A DNA stretch of 64,000 nucleotides, taken from Acidobacteriota bacterium. Lineage in GTDB: Bacteria > Acidobacteriota > Vicinamibacteria > Vicinamibacterales > SCN-69-37. The translations under genes and the position numbers were made by a program. Shown here one piece after another: positions 56,329 through 64,000 of the stretch (position 1 is its first letter; each line of letters begins with the position of its first letter). Below the pieces are notes generated by a model, which saw only the letters and a program-made list of their open reading frames with translations, did no database searches and was not told where the DNA came from. The stretch covers positions 1-64,000 of the forward strand of contig CANIII010000007.1 of NCBI GenBank assembly GCA_947467605.1. The letters run 5' to 3'.

Positions 56329-58850
56329 TTCTTGATCGTCTCCAACAATTGTTTCAGTTCCACCGAATTCGGCTGACGCGCCAACCCGGCCTCGACCGCC
56401 TGAATCGCGAGCGCGGGTTGCTTCAGTTCCAGATACGTATCCGCCAGCGCCAGATGCGCGGGGATCATCGTGGGATCCAGTGTGGCCGCCACGCGGAAGG
56501 CCGAGACTGCATCCACCAGATTTCCGCGGCCGCGCTCGGCCCAACCCAGCAGAAACGACATCGATGCCGACTTCTCACCTGAGGCCGCAAACGCCGCCTT
56601 CAGAGTTGTGGCCGCTTCGGCATAGCGTGCGGCCTTCAATTGATTGACGCCGTCAGCGGCCTGTCGGACGGCTGGATTCGGTGATGTGGCCGCGTCAGCG
56701 ATCAGCACACCCGCCACGATGCTATCGGCAGCTGCCGACGGCGCCGGCGGCGCCGGTCGCGGCTCGGCGACGGGAGCCGGACTCGAGCCGACCACCACGT
56801 TGACCTGTCGGCGCAACTCGGCCACGAGCTCGCCGGCCGCGCGGATTTCAACTCGTGCGATGTAATCACCGGCCGGGACGTTGGTGAGGGGCAGCTCGAA
56901 CATGACGTCTCGCAGCGGCTGGCCGTCGATGTCGCGCGTGTCAGTCGCAACGCCATTGACGCCGGCGACGGCCGTGCTGGCGCCGATGGCGATGAGGTCG
57001 AGTCGTGTCGAGAGCTTCTCGATTTGTGCGGCCGACCGCCCGTAGACGCGCACAGCCGCCGGCAGAGGCTCGGCTGTGTAGGCGGTGGCGCGTACGGGAA
57101 GCTGCGGCGTCGGTCGGCCGAGGATCAGGTCGCTAGCCGCGACCTCCGGGCCCGTGAGTTGACGGACATTGAACTGTCGATCCGCGCTGCCAATGAGCCC
57201 GCCCGGCTCGCGTACGATCGCGCGCATAAGGTAGTCGCCCGGCGGCAGCATGAACTGCACCCGCCACGTACCGATTCCGGTCGTTCGTCCAGGCGCCACA
57301 GTTGTTGGCAACGCCATCTCGTCGGAACCGCTACCGGCCACACGACCTGTGCGCGCATCGCGTACCAGAAACACGACGTCGGCCTTTGCCGCCGCCGGGG
57401 ACACGCTCACCGGCAGCTCCGCCTCGAGGCTCAGCACCATGCGTTCGGCGCCGGCCCCTCCATGGCTTTGGTAGGTCGTGTACTCGACCTTGAGGCCCTG
57501 ATGCCCAAATGGCGCCGCCAGTGCGGAGTCGATCGTGAGTCGACGCAGACTCGGCAGCGCGGCATCGATGCGCGTGTTGGCACCAGCCGTGTAACCGCTC
57601 CGCGTGGTGACGACGGCGCCGGGGCGCGTGACCTTGACCTCCACGTGCTGGTAGCTGCTGCGATCCGCCAGCGCATTGGCCGACGATTCGAATCCGACGA
57701 TGTAGTAGTCACTGCTGGGGGCGAGCGCACCAAGGGCCTGATCGAGGTGGCTCTGCGCGTCAGGCACCAGGGCACCGCTGGTTTCAGCGGCGAGGCCGCC
57801 AATACTTTCGACCCGACTCTGAATCTCTTTCGCCGTGTCGTTGCCGGATGGTTCGGCGCCCGAGGCGTCCATGCGCGCGTTGAGGTCGAAGGCGTAGATG
57901 ACGCCGTAGACGTCAGCCGCGGCCGCGGCGACGTTGCGCAATTCCGTCGCGACGTTGTCGGCGTGGAAGCCCTCGCTGAACAGCACGATCGTCTTGCGGC
58001 CATCGATGGTGCGGAGCGTCTTCATCAAGTCGGCCGTCAGTTGCAGGAACCGGCGGCTGTCGCCGTCGGCGCGCATGACGATCGTCTGCGCTTCCATCTT
58101 GAGATTGCGTCGCTGCACATCCAGCGATTCCGGGTTGCGATTGCTGTTTGCTGCGTCGGCGACCGCCGATGCGCGTGACGTCGTGCCAAAGTCGCTCATG
58201 GAGAGGAAGCGCTGCAACACTGCGTCGTTGCCACGCATGATCTCGTACGCCTCGTTGACGGTCATCTCGCTGAGCACACCCGTCTGGAGCCGTGTCAATC
58301 CGCCGCGCACGTGTTGAAGCTGGTCGATGGCCGCGCGCCCGTTGTTCGTGAACGCGAGTGACGGACCGGGCGTGGGCAAGCCGTACACCGCGACACGATC
58401 CTGTGGCTGCACGCGCTCTTTGATGAACCGCTCTGCCGACAGCCGCACGCGCTGCTCCGCGCCGGCGGTGATGTGCTCCTGATCGAACAGCAGAATGTAC
58501 AGCTGACCGCGCGGCGCACCTTGGTTCGTGGATACCTCTGCGGCGATCGTACGCTGTGCAGATTCCGCATAGGTCCGGCCGGCTTCCGCAATGCGCTGGA
58601 GCAGGACGACCGGGCGCGCTACTCCGCCTTCAATAATCTGCACTTCGTCGGGTCGCAGATCAGCGATCGCCTTGCCGGACCGATCGGTGACGCGCACGTC
58701 CATGCGGGCCACGTCGACCGCTGAGGTAAAGATGGGCGGCTTCTGGTTGGCCGGGTCCGGCGTTTGCGCCGTGAGCCGCGACGTTGCTGCCGCTCCCATT
58801 GCGACGAGAAGGCTCGTCAGAAGAGCCGTGACGAACGGGCGTCGAGTCAT
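56325..58850 (-). CDS. Acidobacterial VWFA-domain protein with C-terminal TPRs
   Basis: An 841-residue exported protein. After a signal peptide (MTRRPFVTALLTSLLVAMGAAA) comes the VWFA-associated beta-domain (VARMDVRVTDRSGKAIADLRPDEVQIIEGG), a VWA domain (GQLYILLFDQEHITAG onward; DGRKTIVLFSEGF), a large beta-rich middle (about 430-690), and a TPR segment at the end (AARYAEAATTLKAAFAA, VDAVSAFRVAATLDPTMIPAHLALADTY). It is a longer paralogue of the protein at 53487-55568. ATG 58850 gives the signal peptide; the longer frame to 58961 has none. It lies 28 nt after the sulfatase-fold gene. Confidence 0.88.
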   Translation of the reverse strand: MTRRPFVTALLTSLLVAMGAAATSRLTAQTPDPANQKPPIFTSAVDVARMDVRVTDRSGKAIADLRPDEVQIIEGGVARPVVLLQRIAEAGRTYAESAQRTIAAEVSTNQGAPRGQLYILLFDQEHITAGAEQRVRLSAERFIKERVQPQDRVAVYGLPTPGPSLAFTNNGRAAIDQLQHVRGGLTRLQTGVLSEMTVNEAYEIMRGNDAVLQRFLSMSDFGTTSRASAVADAANSNRNPESLDVQRRNLKMEAQTIVMRADGDSRRFLQLTADLMKTLRTIDGRKTIVLFSEGFHADNVATELRNVAAAAADVYGVIYAFDLNARMDASGAEPSGNDTAKEIQSRVESIGGLAAETSGALVPDAQSHLDQALGALAPSSDYYIVGFESSANALADRSSYQHVEVKVTRPGAVVTTRSGYTAGANTRIDAALPSLRRLTIDSALAAPFGHQGLKVEYTTYQSHGGAGAERMVLSLEAELPVSVSPAAAKADVVFLVRDARTGRVAGSGSDEMALPTTVAPGRTTGIGTWRVQFMLPPGDYLMRAIVREPGGLIGSADRQFNVRQLTGPEVAASDLILGRPTPQLPVRATAYTAEPLPAAVRVYGRSAAQIEKLSTRLDLIAIGASTAVAGVNGVATDTRDIDGQPLRDVMFELPLTNVPAGDYIARVEIRAAGELVAELRRQVNVVVGSSPAPVAEPRPAPPAPSAAADSIVAGVLIADAATSPNPAVRQAADGVNQLKAARYAEAATTLKAAFAASGEKSASMSFLLGWAERGRGNLVDAVSAFRVAATLDPTMIPAHLALADTYLELKQPALAIQAVEAGLARQPNSVELKQLLETIKK

Positions 58851-58878
58851 GTGAATGTCGCCCAGACTATCACCGGGC

Positions 58879-60975
58879 CTAGCGGCCGAGCAGGCGTTTG
58901 ACCGCCGCGCGTTCCGAGGCGAAGAAGGCGGGTGGTGCGGTGGCCAGAAAGCGATCGCCATAGGCGGCCGCCTCTTCGCGCGTGCCGCGCTGCGCCAGGG
59001 CCAGCGTGAGGTTATAGAGCGCGTCGAACTCGGTGTTGTCGATTTCGACGGCCCGCCGCCAACTTTCGATGGCGTTGTCCATCTGATTGGTGCGTTGGAA
59101 GATCACGCCGAGTGTCGTGTAGGCGTTGGCCAGCGACGGATCGGCCGCGAGGGCCCGACGCACGTACACCTCTGCCTCGTTGACCTTGTTCTGTCGGAGT
59201 CGGATGGTGCCGATGTTTTGCAGCGCGATGCCATTGGTCGCATCCACCGCGAGCGCGCGCTCAAATGCCGCGACGGCATCCGCGTCGCGGCCGGCTTGAC
59301 CGTACGCAATCCCCAGCGCGTTCTGCGCTTCGACGTCGTCACGCGGTGCGGTGGCCAGCACGGCGATGCCTTTGGCGGCATTTCCGGTCTCTGCGAGGAA
59401 CGTCCCGAGTCGCGTGCGCACATCCTGATCGGCCAGGCCCAGTGTGAGCGTGGTTTCGAGCGACCTGATCGCCGCGGCCGGCTGGCCCATTTGCCAATAC
59501 ACGAACGCCATGTATCGGTAGGCGTCGACCAGGTCGGGACGCTTGGCGATCACGCGCTCGAAGACCTGAATCGCTTCGGTGTAGCGCCCGGTGGAGTAGA
59601 AGTCATTGGCGGAATGGAGTTCGCGGTCGAGGTCGATCAGTCGCTTGGGGTCGTCAGCGTCGGTGAACGTCGTCTTCATCGCTGCACGGGGCCCACTCGA
59701 TGTGTAACCGAGTGCGCGGAGCTGCTCGCTGACTTGCGACGATTCTCTCTGCGGCAGTCCGGGGAGATTGCGGTCAAATGTGCCGAGCGTGTTGGTTAAC
59801 TGCACGACGCGAGCGGTGTTGATCGTTGCCTGATTCCGTTGCTCACCCGCGTCGTCAGTCAGTCGATAGAGTTCCGGCACGGGCAGATCGATGAATTTGT
59901 CGCCGCCGGCCAGAACGCCGCGCAGCGGTGCCCAGCCGCGTGTCAGCAGACCGGTCATTGCTTCGAAGTACGCGGGCCGATCAGGGCCGCTCGTGCCAGA
60001 GATCAGCGATCGCAGTGAACTGCCGGGCAGAGACGTGTCGGCCGCGATGGCGAGGCCATCGAGCACGGTTGGGAGCAGGTCGATGTGTCGCACCGGCGCG
60101 CTCACGACGCGGCCCTTCGGCAACGCCGTGGCTTTCGGGTTGATCTCCGCGATGATGAGCGGCACTTTGAGCGTGCTCTCGTAGGCGAAGAGGCCGTGCG
60201 TCATCTCGCCGTGATCGCCGAGTCCTTCGCCGTGATCGGCAGTGACGATCACCAGGGTCTTGCGTGGGAGCGATGCGAGTCGATCGAAGAGCGGGCCGAG
60301 CGCGGCATCGGTCCACGCCACTTCTGCCTGATACGGCTGACCGGGATACTGCGCGGCCCATTGTTCGGGCGCTTGATACGGCGCATGCGGATCGAACACG
60401 TGAACCCACGCGAAGAACTTCTTCTGATCCTGGGCGGTGATCCAGTTGAGCGCTCGACTCACGACAGTGTCGGCGCGACGCTCGGGGAGCGCAAAGTCGA
60501 CGGCGCCGCGGATCTCCGCGATCTGGTCGTCGTATTCGTCGAAGCCGAGTGTGAGACCGAAACGCTTGGTCAGCGGGAAGGCACCGATGAACGCGCCAGT
60601 CGAAAACCCCGCCTGCTTCAGTCGCGTAGCCAGGGTTGAAGTGTTCAGCGCCACGCGGAAGCCGGCGTTGTCGCGGACGCCCGTTTGATAGGGGTATTTG
60701 CCGCTCAAGATCGATGTGTGCGACACGAGGGTGACGACCGCGTGGGCGTGCGCATCGGTGAAGCGCGCGCCGTGGCTTGCGAGTCGATCGAGGTTGGGTG
60801 TCTTTGCGGCGCCGCCATACGACGACATCGCGTCCGCGCGCAGTGTGTCGATGGTCACGAGCAGCACATTCTGTTCGGCATCCGTCGGCAGTTCGAAGCC
60901 GCCGCGCTGTTGCAAGAACCACCAGCCACCGACGCCGACAACGGCGAGGGCTGCCACGAGGATCAGCTTGCGCAC
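58879..60975 (-). CDS. Sulfatase-fold (alkaline phosphatase superfamily) / TPR protein
   Basis: A 698-residue protein with an N-terminal membrane anchor (about 4-20). Residues 35-370 show the sulfatase fold: LLVTIDTLRAD (metal Asp), HVFDPHAPY, TADHGEGLGDHGEMTHG. At the position of the sulfatase Cys/Ser it has Thr82 (TLVSH), so formylglycine chemistry is impossible. Thr as nucleophile is found in phosphatases and phosphoethanolamine transferases of this superfamily. The C-terminal half has about six TPRs. The start GTG 60975 shares one base with the upstream stop (TAGTG). Confidence 0.9.
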   Translation of the reverse strand: MRKLILVAALAVVGVGGWWFLQQRGGFELPTDAEQNVLLVTIDTLRADAMSSYGGAAKTPNLDRLASHGARFTDAHAHAVVTLVSHTSILSGKYPYQTGVRDNAGFRVALNTSTLATRLKQAGFSTGAFIGAFPLTKRFGLTLGFDEYDDQIAEIRGAVDFALPERRADTVVSRALNWITAQDQKKFFAWVHVFDPHAPYQAPEQWAAQYPGQPYQAEVAWTDAALGPLFDRLASLPRKTLVIVTADHGEGLGDHGEMTHGLFAYESTLKVPLIIAEINPKATALPKGRVVSAPVRHIDLLPTVLDGLAIAADTSLPGSSLRSLISGTSGPDRPAYFEAMTGLLTRGWAPLRGVLAGGDKFIDLPVPELYRLTDDAGEQRNQATINTARVVQLTNTLGTFDRNLPGLPQRESSQVSEQLRALGYTSSGPRAAMKTTFTDADDPKRLIDLDRELHSANDFYSTGRYTEAIQVFERVIAKRPDLVDAYRYMAFVYWQMGQPAAAIRSLETTLTLGLADQDVRTRLGTFLAETGNAAKGIAVLATAPRDDVEAQNALGIAYGQAGRDADAVAAFERALAVDATNGIALQNIGTIRLRQNKVNEAEVYVRRALAADPSLANAYTTLGVIFQRTNQMDNAIESWRRAVEIDNTEFDALYNLTLALAQRGTREEAAAYGDRFLATAPPAFFASERAAVKRLLGR

Positions 60976-63203
60976 TACTGACCTCCGAACTTTGCGCGGG
61001 CGGCTGCGGCGACAGCCGCGGACTTGTCGGGATGGCCGAGTACGCGCCAGAGTTCGGCGGCCGAGGCGTACGTGGCCGGTGTTGGTACGGCGGCCAGCAT
61101 GTCGCTGATGACGCGGTCAGTGGCGCCCGGTTGGCCGCCCGCTTCGTACAGCATGGCGAGGCCGTTGCGCGCGCGGATCAGATTGGGAAAGAGCGCGATT
61201 TCCTGACGGAAGGCGGCTTCTGCCTCTTCCACGCGACCGACCTGCGCGAGGCAGTCGCCGAGGTAGTAGTTGACGTCGTTCAGTTGAATCGTGCGTCCTT
61301 TGATCTTCTGGACCGCGCGCTGAAAGAACGGAATCGCTTCCGCGTACTTCGACGGATCCTTCTGCGCTTTGCCGTGCAGCAGCACGCCCTGCACGAAGTC
61401 CGACATCGGGAGTGTGGGATCAGCCTGCTCGGCGGCGGCGGCTTCTTTCAGGGCTTCTTCCGGATTGTGTTGCGCCAACGCGATCTTCGCGAGCACCTGG
61501 TGTGCGGTGACGGCTTCGCCGCTGACCGCGGCGCGCGCGTGCGCGCGGGCCTCGTCGTAGCGCTGCAGTTTCATCAGCACGGTCGCCGCATCGAGCAACA
61601 CCGGCGCGGCATTCGGCCGGAGCTTGAGCATTTCCTGGTAGGCCTTGAACGCGTCGGCATCGCGACCGAGACGAATCAGCACTTGCGCGTACTGATTCCA
61701 CGCGTCCGACATGCCCGGATCTTTCGTCGTAATCCATTTCAACCGGTCCGCGGCCTCAACAAATTTCAGATTGCCGATCGCGCGCGCGGCGAGCACAAAC
61801 GCCTCACGCACATCGGATCGATCCTTGGGATCGGGCAGCGTCAGTCCCGAAACTTCCGCGCCGACCGCCGACGACCCGATGTAACCGAGGGCCGCGAGGC
61901 GTTCGCGGTCTTCGCCTGAGACCGATCGCGGCGCATCGACGCCGCGGCCGGCGATGAGCGCTTCGAGGCCGGTGCGCATGGCCAGTACGACCTGCACGCG
62001 ATCGCCCAGCAGATTCGTGGCCTCTGCGTGATCACGCTCGAGGTCGTAGAGTTCAGCTTTCGGCGCGCGAATGAACTTGTAGCGCTCGTCGGTGAGTGAC
62101 GTCAGTTCGCTCCAGCCGAAGTGATACCGGCTCATCATCGCTTCCGAGTAGATACCTTGTGCGGCGAGCGTGCCGACGCCTGTTGCGACCGGGAGCAGAT
62201 TGCGTCCGCGCAGTGCCGCCGGCGGCTTGAATCCCGCGGCAGCGCCAAACGTCGGAAGCAGGTCGATGTGTTGCACCGGCGTCGGCACTCGGCGACCGGC
62301 CCCACGCTCTTTGGGCAGCTTGAGTATGAACGGCACGCGAATCGTGGGCTCGTAGAGGAATAGACCGTGCTCTTCTTCGCCGTGGTCGCCGAGGCCCTCG
62401 CCATGATCGGCAACGAGCGCGATCGTCGCGCTGTCGTACCAATCGTGCCGCCGTAACTCAGCCAGCAGCGTGCCGACGGCCACATCCGCGGCGGCGATCT
62501 CGCCGTCGTACGGTTCGAGATCCTTGAACTGCGCGGGTGGCTCGTATGGCCGATGCGGCTCGTACATGTGCACGAACATGAAGAGCTTGGGATCGACGTG
62601 CGAGTTCATCCACGTCAGCGCCGCCGCCACTGTGGCCGCCCCGGAACGCTGCACCTGCGCAATCGGCCGATCGAGCGCGCCGACCGGCAGATCCGCGTTG
62701 TAGGTATCAAAGCCACGGCCAATCCCGGTCTCCGGCCGCAACACATACGACGACACGAATCCACCCGTCGCGTAACCCGCTGTTTTGAACAGCGCCGCCA
62801 TCGTCACTTCGTCCGACTTGACCGCGAAGCCGATGTTGTCGCGCACGCCATGTTCGAACGGCAACTGGCCGGTGAGCATCGATGTGTGCGACGGCAGGGT
62901 CTGCGGCGCATGCGCGTAGGCGCGGTCAAAGACGACACCGTCTCGTGCGAGTGCGTCGATGTTGGGGGTGCGTCCCTTGCCGTAGCCGTAGACACTGAGA
63001 TGGTCGGCGCGCAGCGTGTCGATCGAAATCAGAATGACGGGTCCTGCCGGTGCCGGGCGCATCAGCCAGAAGACGCCGCCGCCGACTGACGCGACGAGGA
63101 TCAACACGCCGAGCAATCGACTGAGGCCAAAGCTGCTGGCAGCGGCCGGCGGCTGTTTGCGCGAGTGCGTCGCAGTGGGCTGAGGGCGACGAGGGCGCGC
63201 CAT
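60975..63203 (-). CDS. Sulfatase-fold / TPR protein (paralogue of the next gene)
   Basis: A 742-residue membrane-anchored protein (helix about 27-47) with the same layout as its downstream neighbour: sulfatase fold (ILISIDTLRADHLSVYGYG, MYEPHRPYEPP, VADHGEGLGDHGEEEHG) and C-terminal TPRs (VEAADRLKWITTKDPGMSDAWNQYAQVL and further). The nucleophile position is Thr102 in QTLPSHTSML, not Cys or Ser. It leads the five-gene minus-strand cluster. Divergent from the serine hydrolase gene with 34 bp between starts. Likely a phosphoester or phospho-transfer enzyme, or a catalytically altered scaffold. Confidence 0.9.
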   Translation of the reverse strand: MARPRRPQPTATHSRKQPPAAASSFGLSRLLGVLILVASVGGGVFWLMRPAPAGPVILISIDTLRADHLSVYGYGKGRTPNIDALARDGVVFDRAYAHAPQTLPSHTSMLTGQLPFEHGVRDNIGFAVKSDEVTMAALFKTAGYATGGFVSSYVLRPETGIGRGFDTYNADLPVGALDRPIAQVQRSGAATVAAALTWMNSHVDPKLFMFVHMYEPHRPYEPPAQFKDLEPYDGEIAAADVAVGTLLAELRRHDWYDSATIALVADHGEGLGDHGEEEHGLFLYEPTIRVPFILKLPKERGAGRRVPTPVQHIDLLPTFGAAAGFKPPAALRGRNLLPVATGVGTLAAQGIYSEAMMSRYHFGWSELTSLTDERYKFIRAPKAELYDLERDHAEATNLLGDRVQVVLAMRTGLEALIAGRGVDAPRSVSGEDRERLAALGYIGSSAVGAEVSGLTLPDPKDRSDVREAFVLAARAIGNLKFVEAADRLKWITTKDPGMSDAWNQYAQVLIRLGRDADAFKAYQEMLKLRPNAAPVLLDAATVLMKLQRYDEARAHARAAVSGEAVTAHQVLAKIALAQHNPEEALKEAAAAEQADPTLPMSDFVQGVLLHGKAQKDPSKYAEAIPFFQRAVQKIKGRTIQLNDVNYYLGDCLAQVGRVEEAEAAFRQEIALFPNLIRARNGLAMLYEAGGQPGATDRVISDMLAAVPTPATYASAAELWRVLGHPDKSAAVAAAARAKFGGQ

Positions 63204-63221
63204 GAGAGGACTATCGCTCAG

Positions 63222-63227
63222 TATAAT
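63222..63227 (+). promoter_or_regulatory. Consensus -10 box (TATAAT) for the serine hydrolase
   Basis: A perfect TATAAT ends 10 nt before ATG 63238; there is no Shine-Dalgarno sequence and no good -35 hexamer at 16-18 bp. This is the clearest of the candidate leaderless promoters in the window. Confidence 0.5.
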
Positions 63228-63237
63228 TCAGCCACCT

Positions 63238-64000
63238 ATGCGCACTCGCCTGATGCTCGCCGTGCTGCTGGCCGTCGTCCTCCCGAAAACGACCTCGGGA
63301 GTCGTTGTCCAAACAACGACTCCCGAGGTCGTTTCTCGCCTGTCGCTGATCGACGCCGTCGTCGCTGACGCAATTGCGGAGAAGAAGGTGCCAGGCGCCG
63401 TTGTGCTGGTGGGCCACGGCAACCAGGTGGTGTTTCGCAAAGCCTATGGGAATCGGTCGCTGGTGCCGGTGACGGAGGCGATGACGCTCGACACGGTGTT
63501 CGATCTGGCGTCGCTGACCAAAGTCGTGGCGACGACCACTGCGGCAATGGGCCTGATCGAAGACGGCAAGATTCGGCTCACCGACTCGGTGGCGACGTTC
63601 ATTCCTGAGTTCGCCAAGTACGGCAAGGACCGCGTGACGGTGCGCCATTTGATGACGCACATGTCGGGGCTGCGCCCGGACGTCGACCTCGGCGATGCCT
63701 GGATCGGGCACGCCGCCGCCATTCATCTCGCATGCGAAGAAGTGCTCACGCAGGCGCCGGGCGTCAAGTTTGTCTATAGCGACATCAACTATTTTCTGCT
63801 GGCGGAGATCGTGGCCACAGTCAGCAAGCAGCCGTTCGAGCAGTACGTGCAAGACAGGATCTTCAAGAAGCTGGGCATGACCGAGACAATGTTCCTGCCG
63901 CCAGCCGCGTTGCGCGCGCGGATCGCGCCGACCGAAGCGTGCACCGCGGCGGGTGGTGCCTGCACAGGCACGGATACGACCATGATGCGCGGCGTGGTGC
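63238..64000 (+). CDS. Serine hydrolase, class C beta-lactamase family (3' end off window)
   Basis: The first 254 residues of an exported serine hydrolase/transpeptidase-like enzyme. The nucleophile motif is SLTK (Ser92, Lys95) in FDLASLTKVVATT; the second motif is YSD (Tyr180) in KFVYSDINYF. The family's VPGAVVLVGHGNQVVFRKAYG strand and RHLMTHMSGL are present. The N-terminus is hydrophobic (residues 4-15), but residues 17-33 are encoded by a perfect inverted repeat, so this stretch may be an insertion. The last third, including the KTG-like motif, is beyond the window. The gene is divergent from the TPR cluster. Either peptidoglycan or ester substrates are possible. Confidence 0.9.
   Translation, partial: MRTRLMLAVLLAVVLPKTTSGVVVQTTTPEVVSRLSLIDAVVADAIAEKKVPGAVVLVGHGNQVVFRKAYGNRSLVPVTEAMTLDTVFDLASLTKVVATTTAAMGLIEDGKIRLTDSVATFIPEFAKYGKDRVTVRHLMTHMSGLRPDVDLGDAWIGHAAAIHLACEEVLTQAPGVKFVYSDINYFLLAEIVATVSKQPFEQYVQDRIFKKLGMTETMFLPPAALRARIAPTEACTAAGGACTGTDTTMMRGVV
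63287..63334. repeat. Perfect 22-bp inverted repeat (nested palindrome) within a coding region
   Basis: Positions 63287-63308 and 63313-63334 are exact reverse complements around a 4-nt loop (CCAA). Each arm contains its own smaller palindrome, AACGAC-N7-GTCGTT. The repeat encodes residues 17-33 of the serine hydrolase just after the signal-peptide core and keeps the frame open. No T-run follows, so it is not a terminator. It looks like a REP/MITE-type unit inserted in frame. Confidence 0.9.

Noticed and set aside
57024-58178. Plus-strand open frame of 384 codons opposite the VWA-TPR gene
   Set aside because: Arg-rich translation without motifs; the minus strand carries the recognisable VWFA protein.

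Overview
The window is a GC-rich, gene-dense bacterial chromosome segment. It has 43 protein genes and one gene remnant, almost no spacing between genes, and no rRNA, tRNA, CRISPR array or insertion sequence that I can see. The mix of families points to Acidobacteriota, probably a Vicinamibacteria-type lineage: a TonB receptor with an N-terminal carboxypeptidase-regulatory-like domain, two VWFA-TPR proteins of the acidobacterial type, the 3' half of a large FtsX-type permease, two sulfatase-fold/TPR proteins and PD40 beta-propellers. This placement is inference from family content; no marker gene is present.

Layout. 1-3638 (-): two M16 peptidase-fold proteins (one catalytic, one degenerate) followed by a flavoprotein that runs off the left edge through a repeat. 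3664-9766 (+): a coupled run of aminotransferase, 4-alpha-glucanotransferase, GNAT, PD40 protein, a second aminotransferase and exonuclease III. 9829-12294 (+): a membrane SpoIIE/RsbU-type phosphatase. 12298-14283 (-): a redoxin and a cytochrome c/copper-monooxygenase-like protein. 14351-16981 (+): a YncE-propeller/phosphoesterase fusion. 16991-23226 (-): a TetR-TolC-adaptor-RND efflux operon with a perfect operator palindrome. 23396-24085 (+): a YgjP-type metallopeptidase. 24089-32883 (-): Nudix, alpha-2-macroglobulin and PBP1C.

32919-41924 holds a breakpoint where the 3' half of a permease meets a CapD/WbpM-type dehydratase that lacks its membrane anchor. A surface-polysaccharide set follows: CapD, HAD, WecB, GT11-like glycosyltransferase, HAD, a full-length homologue of CMP-N-acetylneuraminate hydroxylase (Rieske plus metallo-beta-lactamase fold), and RmlA. 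41907-43693 (-): a DUF1684 lipoprotein and an acyltransferase-3. 43704-49991 (-): a fatty-acid beta-oxidation operon, fadR-fadN-hydrolase-fadA-fadE, behind a FadR-like palindrome. 50114-50389: a CsoR-type repressor. 50546-53419: a TonB receptor ending in a strong terminator. 53487-63203 (-): five extracytoplasmic proteins in tight succession (two sulfatase-fold/TPR, VWA-TPR, PD40, VWA-TPR). 63238-64000 (+): a serine hydrolase cut by the window edge, with a 22-bp perfect inverted repeat inside its signal-peptide region.

The most notable points are the bacterial CMAH-like protein in a glycan locus, the double truncation at about 33,990, the TPR-rich extracytoplasmic cluster whose sulfatase-fold members carry Thr where sulfatases carry Cys/Ser, the two TetR-family operators, the palindrome inside the serine hydrolase, and a recurring TANNNT box 6-10 nt before start codons that lack a Shine-Dalgarno sequence, which suggests many leaderless transcripts.
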